The notes beneath the pieces were generated by a model. That model saw only the letters and a program-made list of their open reading frames with translations. It ran no database searches and had not been told where the DNA came from. This document shows, piece after piece, positions 10,042 to 18,012 of a stretch of 64,000 nt of DNA; the stretch's first letter is position 1; each line of letters begins with the position of its first letter. A program made the translations under genes and the position numbers. This DNA is from an uncultured Vibrio sp. (GTDB taxonomy: Bacteria > Pseudomonadota > Gammaproteobacteria > Enterobacterales > Vibrionaceae). The stretch lies in contig CANNGN010000012.1 in NCBI GenBank assembly GCA_947504195.1, positions 1 to 64,000 of the forward strand. The letters run 5' to 3'.

Positions 10042-10094
10042 TCAATATCAAATGTATTCGTGTGGAACAGGTTTATCAGAACATTTGATATTGA
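10042..10094 (+). repeat. Perfect 14-bp inverted repeat upstream of apbE
   Basis: TCAATATCAAATGT at 10042-10055 is exactly complementary to ACATTTGATATTGA at 10081-10094, separated by 25 bases and followed directly by TTTTT and the GGGAG ribosome-binding site of apbE. It could be a second terminator, an mRNA hairpin that protects or gates apbE, or a protein-binding inverted repeat. Confidence 0.75.
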
Positions 10095-10112
10095 TTTTTG
10101 GGAGTGGTTTTA

Positions 10113-11120
10113 ATGAAAGTTTTGGTATTGTTGTTTGTTACCATTTTTGGCTTAGTCGGCTGTGAACAGTCGATTGACCAAGTGCACTTAAGTGGGCCGA
10201 CAATGGGTACGACATACAACGTTAAGTACTTAGATGATACCGAGCAAGCCCTTGAGGCTGGTAAGATACAAACTGAAATTGATCGTCTACTTGAACAAGT
10301 AAATGATCAAATGTCGACCTACCGTAAAAGCTCGGAATTAAGTTTATTCAATCAATACAAAGGTAGTGAGCCATACGAAGTATCACCAGAGATGGTTTTG
10401 GTGGTTCAGGAGGCTATTCGCCTGAATCACTTAACTCAAGGTGCGCTAGACGTTACCGTTGGCCCTTTAGTTAACTTGTGGGGGTTTGGTCCAGAAGCTA
10501 GACCTGATGTTATTCCAACTGACGAAGATTTAACTCAGATACGAAAGAGTGTAGGCATAGAGCACTTGCAAGTGAATAGTACGTCGCTAAGTAAAGATAT
10601 ACCAGATTTGTATGTCGACTTGTCAACGATCGCGAAAGGGTGGGGAGTTGACGTAGTTGCTCAATACCTCCAATCGTTAGGCTTGAAAAATTATATGGTT
10701 GAAATTGGCGGAGAAATTCGGTTGAGAGGTAAGAATCAACAAGGTGTTGGTTGGAGAATCGCAATTGAAAAGCCAGTTACGAATGAACGAGCTATTCAAG
10801 AAATCATTGAACCCGGTAATATGGGGCTTGCCACGTCGGGTGATTATCGTAATTATTTTGAAGAGAATGGTATTCGATATTCTCATATTATTGACCCTAA
10901 AACAGGTCGTCCAATTAGTAACAAAGTAGTCTCAGTCACTGTATTGGATAGTTCAACAATGACAGCAGATGGCCTAGCTACTGGTATCATGGTTATGGGA
11001 GAGGTTGATGGTATGGCTTTAGCCGAAGAGAATGATATCCCAGTCTTTATGGTGGTAAAAACTCAAGATGGTTATAAAGAGTTATCTTCAAGCCGTTTTA
11101 AACCGTATTTAAATAAATAG
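10113..11120 (+). CDS. apbE: FAD:protein FMN transferase (flavinylates NqrB/NqrC)
   Basis: Flavin transferase ApbE, which uses FAD to attach FMN to threonine residues of NqrB and NqrC. The 335-residue product is a periplasm-facing lipoprotein with the lipobox FGLVGCEQ. Family motifs follow: SGPTMGTTYNVKY, MSTYRKSSELSLFN, TVGPLVNLWGFGP, DLSTIAKGWGVD, EIGGEIRLRGKN and the C-terminal MTADGLATGIMVMG with the metal-binding region. The ATG at 10113 has GGGAG upstream and yields the signal peptide; the GTG at 10098 would not. It sits between the nqr operon and nqrM, its functional partners. Confidence 0.95.
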   Translation: MKVLVLLFVTIFGLVGCEQSIDQVHLSGPTMGTTYNVKYLDDTEQALEAGKIQTEIDRLLEQVNDQMSTYRKSSELSLFNQYKGSEPYEVSPEMVLVVQEAIRLNHLTQGALDVTVGPLVNLWGFGPEARPDVIPTDEDLTQIRKSVGIEHLQVNSTSLSKDIPDLYVDLSTIAKGWGVDVVAQYLQSLGLKNYMVEIGGEIRLRGKNQQGVGWRIAIEKPVTNERAIQEIIEPGNMGLATSGDYRNYFEENGIRYSHIIDPKTGRPISNKVVSVTVLDSSTMTADGLATGIMVMGEVDGMALAEENDIPVFMVVKTQDGYKELSSSRFKPYLNK

Positions 11121-11133
11121 AGAAGGAGTAACA

Positions 11134-11367
11134 ATGAATACTTTTTTAATTACTTTCGGCGTATTCCTTTTGGTCATTACTGCAATGGCTGTGGGGTATA
11201 TCTTTCAACGTAAATTGGTAAAAGGAAGTTGTGGTGGATTGGATGCCGTTGGTATCGACAAAGTCTGCAATTGCCCTGAGCCTTGTGATGCAAGAAAGAA
11301 ACGTGAAGCTCGTGAAGCTTTACGCGCACAAAAATTAGCCGAATGGAATAAAGATCGAATTGCATAA
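11134..11367 (+). CDS. nqrM: Na+-NQR maturation protein NqrM (DUF539)
   Basis: Small membrane protein of 77 residues, one N-terminal transmembrane helix (about residues 3-22) and a Cys-rich tail, CGGLDAVGIDKVCNCPEPC, with four conserved cysteines. In Vibrio, NqrM is required for maturation of Na+-NQR, most likely by delivering iron to the NqrD/NqrE centre. The RBS GAAGGAG precedes the ATG and the gene follows apbE by 13 bases, so both belong to one accessory transcript for the pump. The C-terminal part is charged and helical. Confidence 0.93.
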   Translation: MNTFLITFGVFLLVITAMAVGYIFQRKLVKGSCGGLDAVGIDKVCNCPEPCDARKKREAREALRAQKLAEWNKDRIA

Positions 11368-11465
11368 GTTGTTTTAGTTCGTAGTTCAATCAACCTGCGT
11401 ACTAGATAAAGATGATCACGATATCGCAAATGCTAAAGTCTATTCGTGGTGTATATTAACTGCTA

Positions 11466-11485
11466 TACTGTGTTTATATACAGTA
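11466..11485. promoter_or_regulatory. LexA (SOS) box upstream of dinB
   Basis: The 20-base site TACTGTGTTTATATACAGTA matches the gamma-proteobacterial LexA consensus TACTG-TATATATATA-CAGTA, with both CTGT/ACAG half-sites exact and correct spacing. It lies about 146 bases before the dinB ATG, which implies a long leader. DNA damage should induce dinB through it. Confidence 0.88.
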
Positions 11486-11631
11486 ATGGGGTTTATCTGC
11501 GTTGAGAATATTTGATCATATCTAAATCGAGTAAACGAAATTGTGTTTCAGAGGTATTCTATAAACATAATTTTGTATTCACTTTTATGCTTTAGATGAA
11601 TGATTATTTATTTTGAATTTGATCATTCATT

Positions 11632-12690
11632 ATGAGAAAAATTATCCACATTGATCTCGATTGCTATTACGCTGCGGTTGAATCAAGAGATCATCCAGAA
11701 TTAAAACACATCCCCTTGGCGATAGGAGGCTCTCAATATCGCCGAGGTGTTATTGCAACGTGTAATTACATCGCTCGTGAATATGGTGTCCGTTCAGCAA
11801 TGTCCACTGCTCATGCTTTAAAACGGTGTCCAAATTTAACCGTAATTCCGGGTAATATGGAAAAATACAAAGCCGTTTCAAGACAAATCCACTCAATATT
11901 TTCTCGCTATACTGATCTCATCGAGCCGCTTTCTCTCGATGAAGCCTATTTAGACGTAACCGACTATCCGAACTTTCATGGTTCAGCAACCTTGATTGCT
12001 CAAGATATTTGTCGATCCATAGAGTCAGAACTGCAACTGACGGCGAGTGCCGGTGTTGCCCCTATTAAATTTGTTGCAAAGGTGGCTTCTAACATTAACA
12101 AGCCAAATGGAATTTTTGTCGTCGCCCCCAATGATATTCAAGGGTTTATCGATAAGCTCGATCTTAAAGAAATCCCCGGTGTAGGCAAGGTGACTTTAAA
12201 TAAGCTACACAGGTTAGGATTTTATAAAGGAGCGGACATTAAACACACTGACCAGCATTATTTAATGTCACATTTTGGCAAGTTTGGAGGACTTTTGTGG
12301 GAGCGTTGTCATGGCATCGACGAACGAGAGATTACGTCTGATCGAGAGCGAAAATCCGTTGGTGTTGAACGTACTTTTGATCACGATATATATACCGAGG
12401 AAGAGTGTTTGTCGGCGATAGCCCCATTATTCGAAGAACTTGCTACCCGGTTTGGTAAGCTGTCTAATGAGAAAAAAATAGTCAGGTTAGGAGTTAAATT
12501 AAAGTTTGACGATTTTAAACAAACCTCGGTCGAGCATAAGTACACTGATGCGGAGAAGGAATATTTTGCGCTTTTATTAAAGAAAGGGTTAGAGCGCCAA
12601 TGCGGAAGAGGTGTTCGTTTAATCGGATTAAACCTTGGTATCGAAGCTAAGAGAGACGACAGCGAGCATCAACTAAGCTTTGAATGGTAA
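11632..12690 (+). CDS. dinB: DNA polymerase IV
   Basis: Error-prone Y-family DNA polymerase IV for translesion synthesis, 352 residues, standard length. Catalytic carboxylates are in HIDLDCYYAAVE (residues about 6-17) and SLDEAYLDVT. KFVAKVASNINKPNG and the helix-hairpin-helix IPGVGKVTLNKL follow, then the little-finger domain. The C-terminal QLSFEW is a likely beta-clamp binding peptide. A LexA box upstream explains regulation. The 264-base gap from nqrM contains only that site and AT-rich leader. Confidence 0.96.
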   Translation: MRKIIHIDLDCYYAAVESRDHPELKHIPLAIGGSQYRRGVIATCNYIAREYGVRSAMSTAHALKRCPNLTVIPGNMEKYKAVSRQIHSIFSRYTDLIEPLSLDEAYLDVTDYPNFHGSATLIAQDICRSIESELQLTASAGVAPIKFVAKVASNINKPNGIFVVAPNDIQGFIDKLDLKEIPGVGKVTLNKLHRLGFYKGADIKHTDQHYLMSHFGKFGGLLWERCHGIDEREITSDRERKSVGVERTFDHDIYTEEECLSAIAPLFEELATRFGKLSNEKKIVRLGVKLKFDDFKQTSVEHKYTDAEKEYFALLLKKGLERQCGRGVRLIGLNLGIEAKRDDSEHQLSFEW

Positions 12691-12953
12691 CTCCTATTAT
12701 TATAAACACAATCTACTTCTCAAATAGAGCACTTCTGCCAGTATTTATGTGTCGCACCAACTTATCGAACGGTTTGATCATACGTATTTCTTAATAGCCG
12801 ATCCCTCCTTATTTCATTTATATATTTCTTTTAATATTATTCTTGCTGGTAAAATTAGCATATGCTAATGTTTTATACTTTGCATATGCTAATTTATCTG
12901 AAAGTGTTTAACAAACGCTGATGAGGTAGTGGTTAACTGGTATTTAAGGAAGA
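12691..12953 (+). promoter_or_regulatory. Regulatory region with paired palindromic operator-like sites
   Basis: Intergenic region before the CoA-disulfide reductase. A perfect 16-bp palindrome ATTAGCATATGCTAAT occupies 12854-12869. Its 12-base half-plus-core GCATATGCTAAT recurs at 12882-12893, 24 bases downstream. TATACT at 12874-12879, between the copies, is a fair -10, with no good -35 at normal distance. AAGGAAG at 12946 is the ribosome-binding site. The arrangement suggests a dimeric repressor or activator, possibly an ArsR-type sulfur-responsive protein, but no regulator gene is adjacent. Confidence 0.6.
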
Positions 12954-12958
12954 CTTCA

Positions 12959-14656
12959 ATGAATAAGAAAAAAATTGTTGTTATCGGCGGGTCGGCAGCG
13001 GGTCCTAAAACAGCTGCAAAGGCAAGAAGGTTAGATGAACACGCCGAGATTATTTTGTTGCAGAAAGACAAAGATCTCTCAATGGCTTCTTGTGGTTACC
13101 CTTATTATGTAGGTGGTGTATTTGATAACCGTAATGCTTTAATTAGTACCCCAACCGGTGTTGTTAGAGACCCTAAGTTTTTTTTAAATGCGAAAGGGAT
13201 TGATGCTCGTACCGGTACAGAAGTAACTTCTATTGACAAAGAAACGAAGCAGCTGACATGTAAAAATGTTGAGAGTGGGGAAGTTGAATCTATTGATTAC
13301 GACAAATTGGTGATATGTACGGGGGCACAGCCGATTATACCGCCGATTCCAGGTACTGATTTACAAGGGATCACCACCCTTCAATCAATGAAAGATGCCG
13401 ATTTCCTTCGTAGCGTTAGAGATGAGAAGAAGATTAAGAAAGCGATTGTTATTGGCGGTGGACTTATTGGTATCGAAACCTGTGAAGCTTTGCAACTTGC
13501 TGGTATCGATATTACTGTTGTAGAACTTGCACCACAGTTATTAACTTTCCTCGATTGGGAAATGGCAGAAATTGTAGAAAATCACGTTCGAGCAAAGGGA
13601 GCGAATGTTATCACCAATAATGGAGTTGCTTCATTCTTAGGTGAGGATGGTGTATTGACTGGCGTTAAGCTCGCGAATGGTACTGAATTACCGTGTGAAC
13701 TTGCGGTTGTCGCTATCGGCGTTCGTCCTAATTCAGCTCTTGCTCAGCAAGCTGGTATTAAGGTCGGCAGGACAGGTGGAATTGTTGTCAACGAATATAT
13801 GCAGACTTCTGATCCATTTATCTATGCAGCAGGAGATTGTGTTGAATCTACCAATTTATTGACCAACCAAAAAGTTCACGCCCCTATGGGAGATTTAGCC
13901 AATTTACAAGGGCGAGTTGCAGGTGAAAATGTGATTGAAGGCAATAACGTCACATTCCCGGGAGTACTTCAGACCGGAATTTGTAAGGTCTTCGACTTTT
14001 CTGCAGGCTCAACCGGATTATCAGAAGCAACTGCGAAACAACTTGGTTATGACACCTTTGAGACCGTGATCAACACTAGCCCAGACAAACCTGGATTTAT
14101 GGGTGCTAAGCTGCTGATTAGTAAAATGTTGGCGGATAAAAAAACGGGCAAAGTACTAGGGCTGCAATGTGTTGGTAGTGGAGATGTAAGCAAGCAGATT
14201 GCTTCTGCAGCCATGGCACTAAAAGGCGGTTTTACGGTAGAGGATTTGATTAATCTCGATTTGCCTTATGCTCCGCCGTTTTCTTTGGCAATAGATCACT
14301 TTGTGGCGACTTCACACCTCATGCAGAATAAACTCAAGAATCGTCTGAAAGGCATTTCTTCCATCGAACTCAAGAAAAAACTCGAGCAACAAGATCCGTT
14401 ATTTATCATTGATACAAGAGGCCCAGATGAATTTGAAGATATGCGCTTAGGTATTGGTGAAACACTTATCCCTCTTGGAATGGTAAGAAAGCGTTTGGAT
14501 GAGTTACCAGAAGACAAAAATACCGAAATCATTTGTTTCTGTAAGATTTCCCTTCGAGGTTACGAAGTGGCGTTGATTCTCGAAGCTAATGGGTGGAAGA
14601 ATGTTAAAGTGTTGGAAGGTGGTGTAATGGCATGGCCATATAAGCGCGAGAAGTAG
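12959..14656 (+). CDS. CoA-disulfide reductase/rhodanese fusion flavoprotein
   Basis: A 565-residue FAD- and NAD(P)H-dependent pyridine nucleotide-disulfide oxidoreductase fused to a C-terminal rhodanese domain, the architecture of CoA-disulfide reductase-RHD and NADH-dependent polysulfide/persulfide reductase. Residues 1-450 carry the FAD loop VVIGGSAAGPKTA, single redox cysteine Cys45 in MASCGYPYYVGG, the NAD loop AIVIGGGLIGIETCEA and the second FAD motif IYAAGDC. The rhodanese part (about 460-565) has DTRGPDEFE and Cys528 in the loop CKISLRGY. Both cysteines are intact. It likely reduces CoA-disulfide, CoA-persulfide or polysulfide in the cytoplasm. The ATG at 12959 has AAGGAAG upstream. 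Confidence 0.88.
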   Translation: MNKKKIVVIGGSAAGPKTAAKARRLDEHAEIILLQKDKDLSMASCGYPYYVGGVFDNRNALISTPTGVVRDPKFFLNAKGIDARTGTEVTSIDKETKQLTCKNVESGEVESIDYDKLVICTGAQPIIPPIPGTDLQGITTLQSMKDADFLRSVRDEKKIKKAIVIGGGLIGIETCEALQLAGIDITVVELAPQLLTFLDWEMAEIVENHVRAKGANVITNNGVASFLGEDGVLTGVKLANGTELPCELAVVAIGVRPNSALAQQAGIKVGRTGGIVVNEYMQTSDPFIYAAGDCVESTNLLTNQKVHAPMGDLANLQGRVAGENVIEGNNVTFPGVLQTGICKVFDFSAGSTGLSEATAKQLGYDTFETVINTSPDKPGFMGAKLLISKMLADKKTGKVLGLQCVGSGDVSKQIASAAMALKGGFTVEDLINLDLPYAPPFSLAIDHFVATSHLMQNKLKNRLKGISSIELKKKLEQQDPLFIIDTRGPDEFEDMRLGIGETLIPLGMVRKRLDELPEDKNTEIICFCKISLRGYEVALILEANGWKNVKVLEGGVMAWPYKREK

Positions 14657-14698
14657 AGAAGTATTTCTGACCAAGCTCTTTATAAAGCGCTTTAGTTC

Positions 14699-14735
14699 GA
14701 CCGGTTGGCGTATGTTTACCGGTTTTGTTTTTCTT
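14699..14735 (+). terminator. Possible terminator after the CoA-disulfide reductase gene
   Basis: ACCGGT at 14700-14705 pairs with ACCGGT at 14718-14723 across a 12-base loop and is followed by TTTTGTTTTT. The stem is only 6-7 bp, so it is a moderate candidate. Confidence 0.5.
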
Positions 14736-14855
14736 ACTCTGTTGCCATTTGTGGCTATTTTCTCTTTATATTATGATGTGAAGTAAATGAATAGAAGAGT
14801 TCCTAGGCGATTACAGTCTTGAGTAGCAAATCGTTTTGATTAAGGTGTGTTTTTT

Positions 14856-15599
14856 ATGAAAGTAATACTTTCTTTATTGTTAGTGATCGTTTCCTATTCA
14901 GTGAGCGCAGAGCAGTGTGATGTTTCGGTAGAGCGTGATATTAAGTCTAATGATGGTTGGTTACTTTTTCACTTAGAAGATGGAACCAACGTTGAAATTA
15001 ATGATGAGAGCCAAGTATTGATTGGAGGAGACGTTGTCGAGCTCACTCCAGAGCAACTTCAAGCTGTACAACAATATCGTCAATTGGTTACTCATCATAT
15101 GGAAAGTCTTGCCGATTATGCGACAAGCAATGCACAGTTCCTTGACCATGTTATTGATGATATCGCTGCTTCATTGGGAGCTCCTGGTGCCTTTGATGAG
15201 CTAAAAGAAGAGTTAGACCAGTTTTGGGGTGCTGCCTCTGAAGCATACCTTAATACTGATACGGTCATTTTACCAGCAGGGACTTTTGATTCGCTGAGTG
15301 AGACGTGGAAATCTCATGCATTGAAAGCTAAGGCTTTGTTTGATGAAGAATTTATTGAGCAAGTGTGGCAAGTGTTATTGAGTAAGATCCAAGAAGAGGG
15401 TGGAATTAGTTTATCGGCAATGGGCGGATTGCTTCTTGAGTTGGAGGCGAATATATCTGAACGTTTAGAAACACACAGCAAAGAATTGGATGTACAAGAG
15501 AACAAAATGTGTGAATCGTTGCATGAAATTGTCGATCAAGAAGATGATATGCGTAACCAAATCCCAGAGTTACAAGATTATAGAATCTTTACTATTTAG
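14856..15599 (+). CDS. YggN-like DUF2884 family exported protein
   Basis: A 247-residue protein with a clean signal peptide, MKVILSLLLVIVSYSVSA, cleaved before EQCDV. The mature part resembles the DUF2884/YggN family: an N-terminal beta stretch GTNVEINDESQVLIGGDVVE, a helical region starting LTPEQLQAVQQYR, and a paired Cys near residues 20 and 230 that could form a disulfide. Function is unknown. ATG 14856 is preferred over GTG 14847 because AAGG at 14842 is at proper distance only from the ATG. It is a single gene convergent with pepD. Confidence 0.75.
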   Translation: MKVILSLLLVIVSYSVSAEQCDVSVERDIKSNDGWLLFHLEDGTNVEINDESQVLIGGDVVELTPEQLQAVQQYRQLVTHHMESLADYATSNAQFLDHVIDDIAASLGAPGAFDELKEELDQFWGAASEAYLNTDTVILPAGTFDSLSETWKSHALKAKALFDEEFIEQVWQVLLSKIQEEGGISLSAMGGLLLELEANISERLETHSKELDVQENKMCESLHEIVDQEDDMRNQIPELQDYRIFTI

Positions 15600-15627
15600 C
15601 CAAATGAATGACACATGATCGAACAGT

Positions 15628-15656
15628 AAAAAAGAGAGCACAGTGCTCTCTTTTTA
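15628..15656. terminator. Bidirectional terminator between yggN-like gene and pepD
   Basis: AGAGAGCA (15633-15640) pairs with TGCTCTCT (15644-15651) over a 3-base loop, flanked by A5 upstream and T5 downstream. It serves both convergent genes. Confidence 0.88.
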
Positions 15657-15670
15657 TATTTTTGAACAAT

Positions 15671-17146
15671 TTAATTAATACTTGGAATATTTTTAAGTAA
15701 CATGACCATTTGTTGCCAAAACTGACCAACTGTATCGATTTTAACTTTTTCGTCAGGAGAGTGGGGGAACTTGATTGTAGGCCCAAATGAAATCATATCC
15801 ATCTGAGGGTAAGGTTGTTTGAACAATCCACATTCTAACCCAGCGTGAATGACCATAATATTGGGCTTTGCACCATAGACCTCTTGATATTTATCTCGGA
15901 ATATAGCCATGACTTCGGATTCTGTATCTGGTTTCCACCCAGGGTAAGCATCATAGAAACGAACATCGGCACCCGCTAGTTGGGCAATAGAAGTCACCAT
16001 ACTCTCAGTATATTCTCGACCACTATCGATCAAACTTCGAACTAATATTAAAACAGACAGTTTTTCAAACTCTGTCGATACGATGCCTATATTGAGCGAG
16101 GTTTCAACAATACCTGGCACATCATTGCTCATACTTATCACGCCATTAGGCGTTGCATTGAGTGTATTGATGATGGCGTTCGTACTGGTTAGTGTTATTG
16201 GATCAAGAGTATGCTCGGTCAACACGTCTGTTTTAGCGACAATATTGGGTTCAACTTGAATTAACTCTTTTTTAATTAAGGTGACGAACTGTTCGTACGC
16301 AACGATAATGTCCTGAGTTTGGCTTTTTGGACATTGAATGGTGACAGAGCCTTCTCGAGGAATCGCATTTCTTAACGTTCCTCCGGAAAAATCGATGAGT
16401 TGAATTTTATGTTTCTTATCAATTTCCGCTAAGAAACGAGACAGAAGTTTATTGGCATTCCCCCGACCTAGGTGAATATCGACACCAGAGTGTCCCCCTT
16501 TCAAACCCTTGAGATCCAATTTTATTATCTGTGAGTCGCCTTTGGCCGGTTCACGAGTAATTGGTAGCTCTAGCAGACCATTGATCCCTCCGGCACAGCC
16601 AACATACACTTCGCCTTCTTGTTCTGAGTCGGTATTTAGTAAAATGTCAGCATCGAGCCATCCTGCCTCTAATCCAAATGCGCCTTCCATTCCCGCTTCT
16701 TCATTGATGGTGAGAAGAACTTCAAGTGGACCATGCTCAATATTCGTTGATGCTAACACGGCCAAGCACGTAGCCATACCAATCCCATTGTCAGCACCCA
16801 ATGTTGTGCCATCAGCCGTGACCCACTCGCCATCGATATAGGGACGAATCGGATCGGTCGTAAAGTCGTGTTCTGTGTCTTCATTTTTTTGAGGAACCAT
16901 ATCGAGATGAGCTTGAAGGACAACAGTTTTGCGTTTCTCCATTCCACTCGTTGCGGACTTTTTGATAAATATATTTCCGATTTTATCGCGCTTAACATCG
17001 AGCTTGAGCTCTTGGGCCCAATTTACGATGTAGTTTGCTAATGCTTCTTCATGATAAGAAGGGTGAGGAATAGAGCAAATTTTATCGAATATCTCCCATA
17101 CATTACTTGGAGATAAAAGAGCGATTTCTGAGTGATGTTGTGACAT
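15671..17146 (-). CDS. pepD: Cytosol aminoacyl-histidine dipeptidase (peptidase D)
   Basis: M20-family dizinc dipeptidase that cleaves unblocked dipeptides such as carnosine-like Xaa-His, 491 residues, usual length. Metal-site motifs in order: QAHLDMVPQ, TTLGADNGIGMA, INEEAGMEGAFG (catalytic Glu pair), LNTDSEQEG and IHAGLECGLF. The ATG at 17146 has GGGAGGAA upstream and starts at the family N-terminus MSQHHSEI, whereas the open frame extends 30 codons further without homology. It is transcribed away from gpt and ends at the shared terminator. Confidence 0.94.
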   Translation of the reverse strand: MSQHHSEIALLSPSNVWEIFDKICSIPHPSYHEEALANYIVNWAQELKLDVKRDKIGNIFIKKSATSGMEKRKTVVLQAHLDMVPQKNEDTEHDFTTDPIRPYIDGEWVTADGTTLGADNGIGMATCLAVLASTNIEHGPLEVLLTINEEAGMEGAFGLEAGWLDADILLNTDSEQEGEVYVGCAGGINGLLELPITREPAKGDSQIIKLDLKGLKGGHSGVDIHLGRGNANKLLSRFLAEIDKKHKIQLIDFSGGTLRNAIPREGSVTIQCPKSQTQDIIVAYEQFVTLIKKELIQVEPNIVAKTDVLTEHTLDPITLTSTNAIINTLNATPNGVISMSNDVPGIVETSLNIGIVSTEFEKLSVLILVRSLIDSGREYTESMVTSIAQLAGADVRFYDAYPGWKPDTESEVMAIFRDKYQEVYGAKPNIMVIHAGLECGLFKQPYPQMDMISFGPTIKFPHSPDEKVKIDTVGQFWQQMVMLLKNIPSIN

Positions 17147-17431
17147 AGATAATTCCTCCCATGTTGAAAATGGGTTGATGATGAATAGACGTAAGCTATG
17201 AATACAAATGTAAGCTTTATATACAAAAAGACGCATTAAAGAATATCACTGATTGTGACAGGAGAGTAGTAACAAGGCTAACCTAGCTAACCGATGATAT
17301 TGGTAAACGTTCATCGCTTACATATTGATGGAGCTTCAGTACGTAAAAAAATATATTTTTGTAATTTAATTACCTAAATGTGTTATTAATTAATCACTTT
17401 TAAATGTTTTTTTATATTTAAAGTTGTCATG
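17147..17431 (-). promoter_or_regulatory. pepD upstream region
   Basis: AT-rich spacer upstream of pepD. On the minus strand a TTGTAT hexamer followed 16 bases later by TATTCA (about 17195-17225) is a tolerable promoter. Nothing else specific is visible. Confidence 0.3.
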
Positions 17432-17459
17432 TTGTAATTTATTTTCTTTATGGTATTCT
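17432..17459 (+). promoter_or_regulatory. Extended -10 promoter of the candidate small RNA
   Basis: TTGTAA (17432-17437) and TATTCT (17454-17459) are separated by 16 bases, and TGG at 17451-17453 forms an extended -10. Transcription would start near 17466. Confidence 0.55.
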
Positions 17460-17465
17460 ATTTAT

Positions 17466-17723
17466 CAATCGATGAATGACTGCTTGGTTATTTTGATTGA
17501 TTTATCATCAAGGCGCAGCTTGAGTTTATCCTGATTTCAATCTGTTCTGTTTTGATAGTCGCAATGATTGGTTGCTCTTTTGCATTGCGACAAATGTAAG
17601 ACTAGTTTACTGGACTTGCATCTGAACATTTTTGTTCACCCCAAATTATTATTGGACTGTAAAGCCCCAAATGGTTAATAACTATCCATCGCCATCTTAT
17701 ATAATTTAAGATGGCGTTTTTTT
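17466..17723 (+). ncRNA. Candidate intergenic small RNA, about 258 nt
   Basis: The stretch between an extended -10 promoter and a strong intrinsic terminator contains no sizeable ORF but several hairpins. GTCGCAATG (17558-17566) pairs perfectly with CATTGCGAC (17583-17591), and TGAACA/TGTTCA form a small hairpin at 17623-17638. Two unpaired-looking CCCCAAAT boxes lie at 17639-17646 and 17665-17672. The terminator is CGCCATCTTA (17690-17699) with TAAGATGGCG (17707-17716), then seven T. C-rich single-stranded boxes often pair with Shine-Dalgarno sequences of target mRNAs, but this function is inference. I do not recognise it as Spot 42, RyhB, GcvB, Qrr or CsrB-type RNA. Confidence 0.6.
17690..17723 (+). 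terminator. Strong intrinsic terminator of the candidate small RNA
   Basis: A perfect 10-bp stem with a 7-base loop is followed by an uninterrupted run of seven T. The nearest upstream + strand gene, the YggN-like gene, ends over 2 kb away, and the intervening pepD is on the other strand, so the terminator must serve a local transcript. Confidence 0.9.
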
Positions 17724-18012
17724 GTCTGCAATACGGCTTATAGTGTTTCGTATATTGCTCTTTAGCGCTGATGGAATCTTGATCTAGAGGGGGCTTTTAG
17801 CGCCTTTTTACTATCATTTTTAACCCTAAATCTCTATAATCGCCCGGGCTGTGGCGAGTCTTGTTTTACGTATTTTTGTGACGTGAATATCCATAAGTTT
17901 GATTTGCTTTTAAGCACACCATTTCATCGTATAATAAGCTACGTTTGTTCTCTTTTACGTAAGATAGACCACCGTTTAGCGAATTTAGTGTCAATAACAT
18001 TGGGATAGACTA
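17724..18012 (+). promoter_or_regulatory. gpt promoter region
   Basis: Contains a consensus -10 TATAAT at 17835-17840 immediately followed by the GC-rich discriminator CGCCCGGGC, a feature of promoters repressed by ppGpp, and a second TATAAT at 17930-17935. Neither has a good -35 at 16-18 bases. Either could start the gpt message. No riboswitch was recognised. Confidence 0.45.

Noticed and set aside
17785-17815. GGGGGC/GCGCCT with T run as a second terminator upstream of gpt
   Set aside because: The stem has an internal mismatch and only a few pairs; evidence too weak.
12691-18012. The dinB-to-gpt stretch as a genomic island
   Set aside because: Base composition and codon use look like the surroundings, and there are no integrase, transposase, tRNA or flanking repeats.
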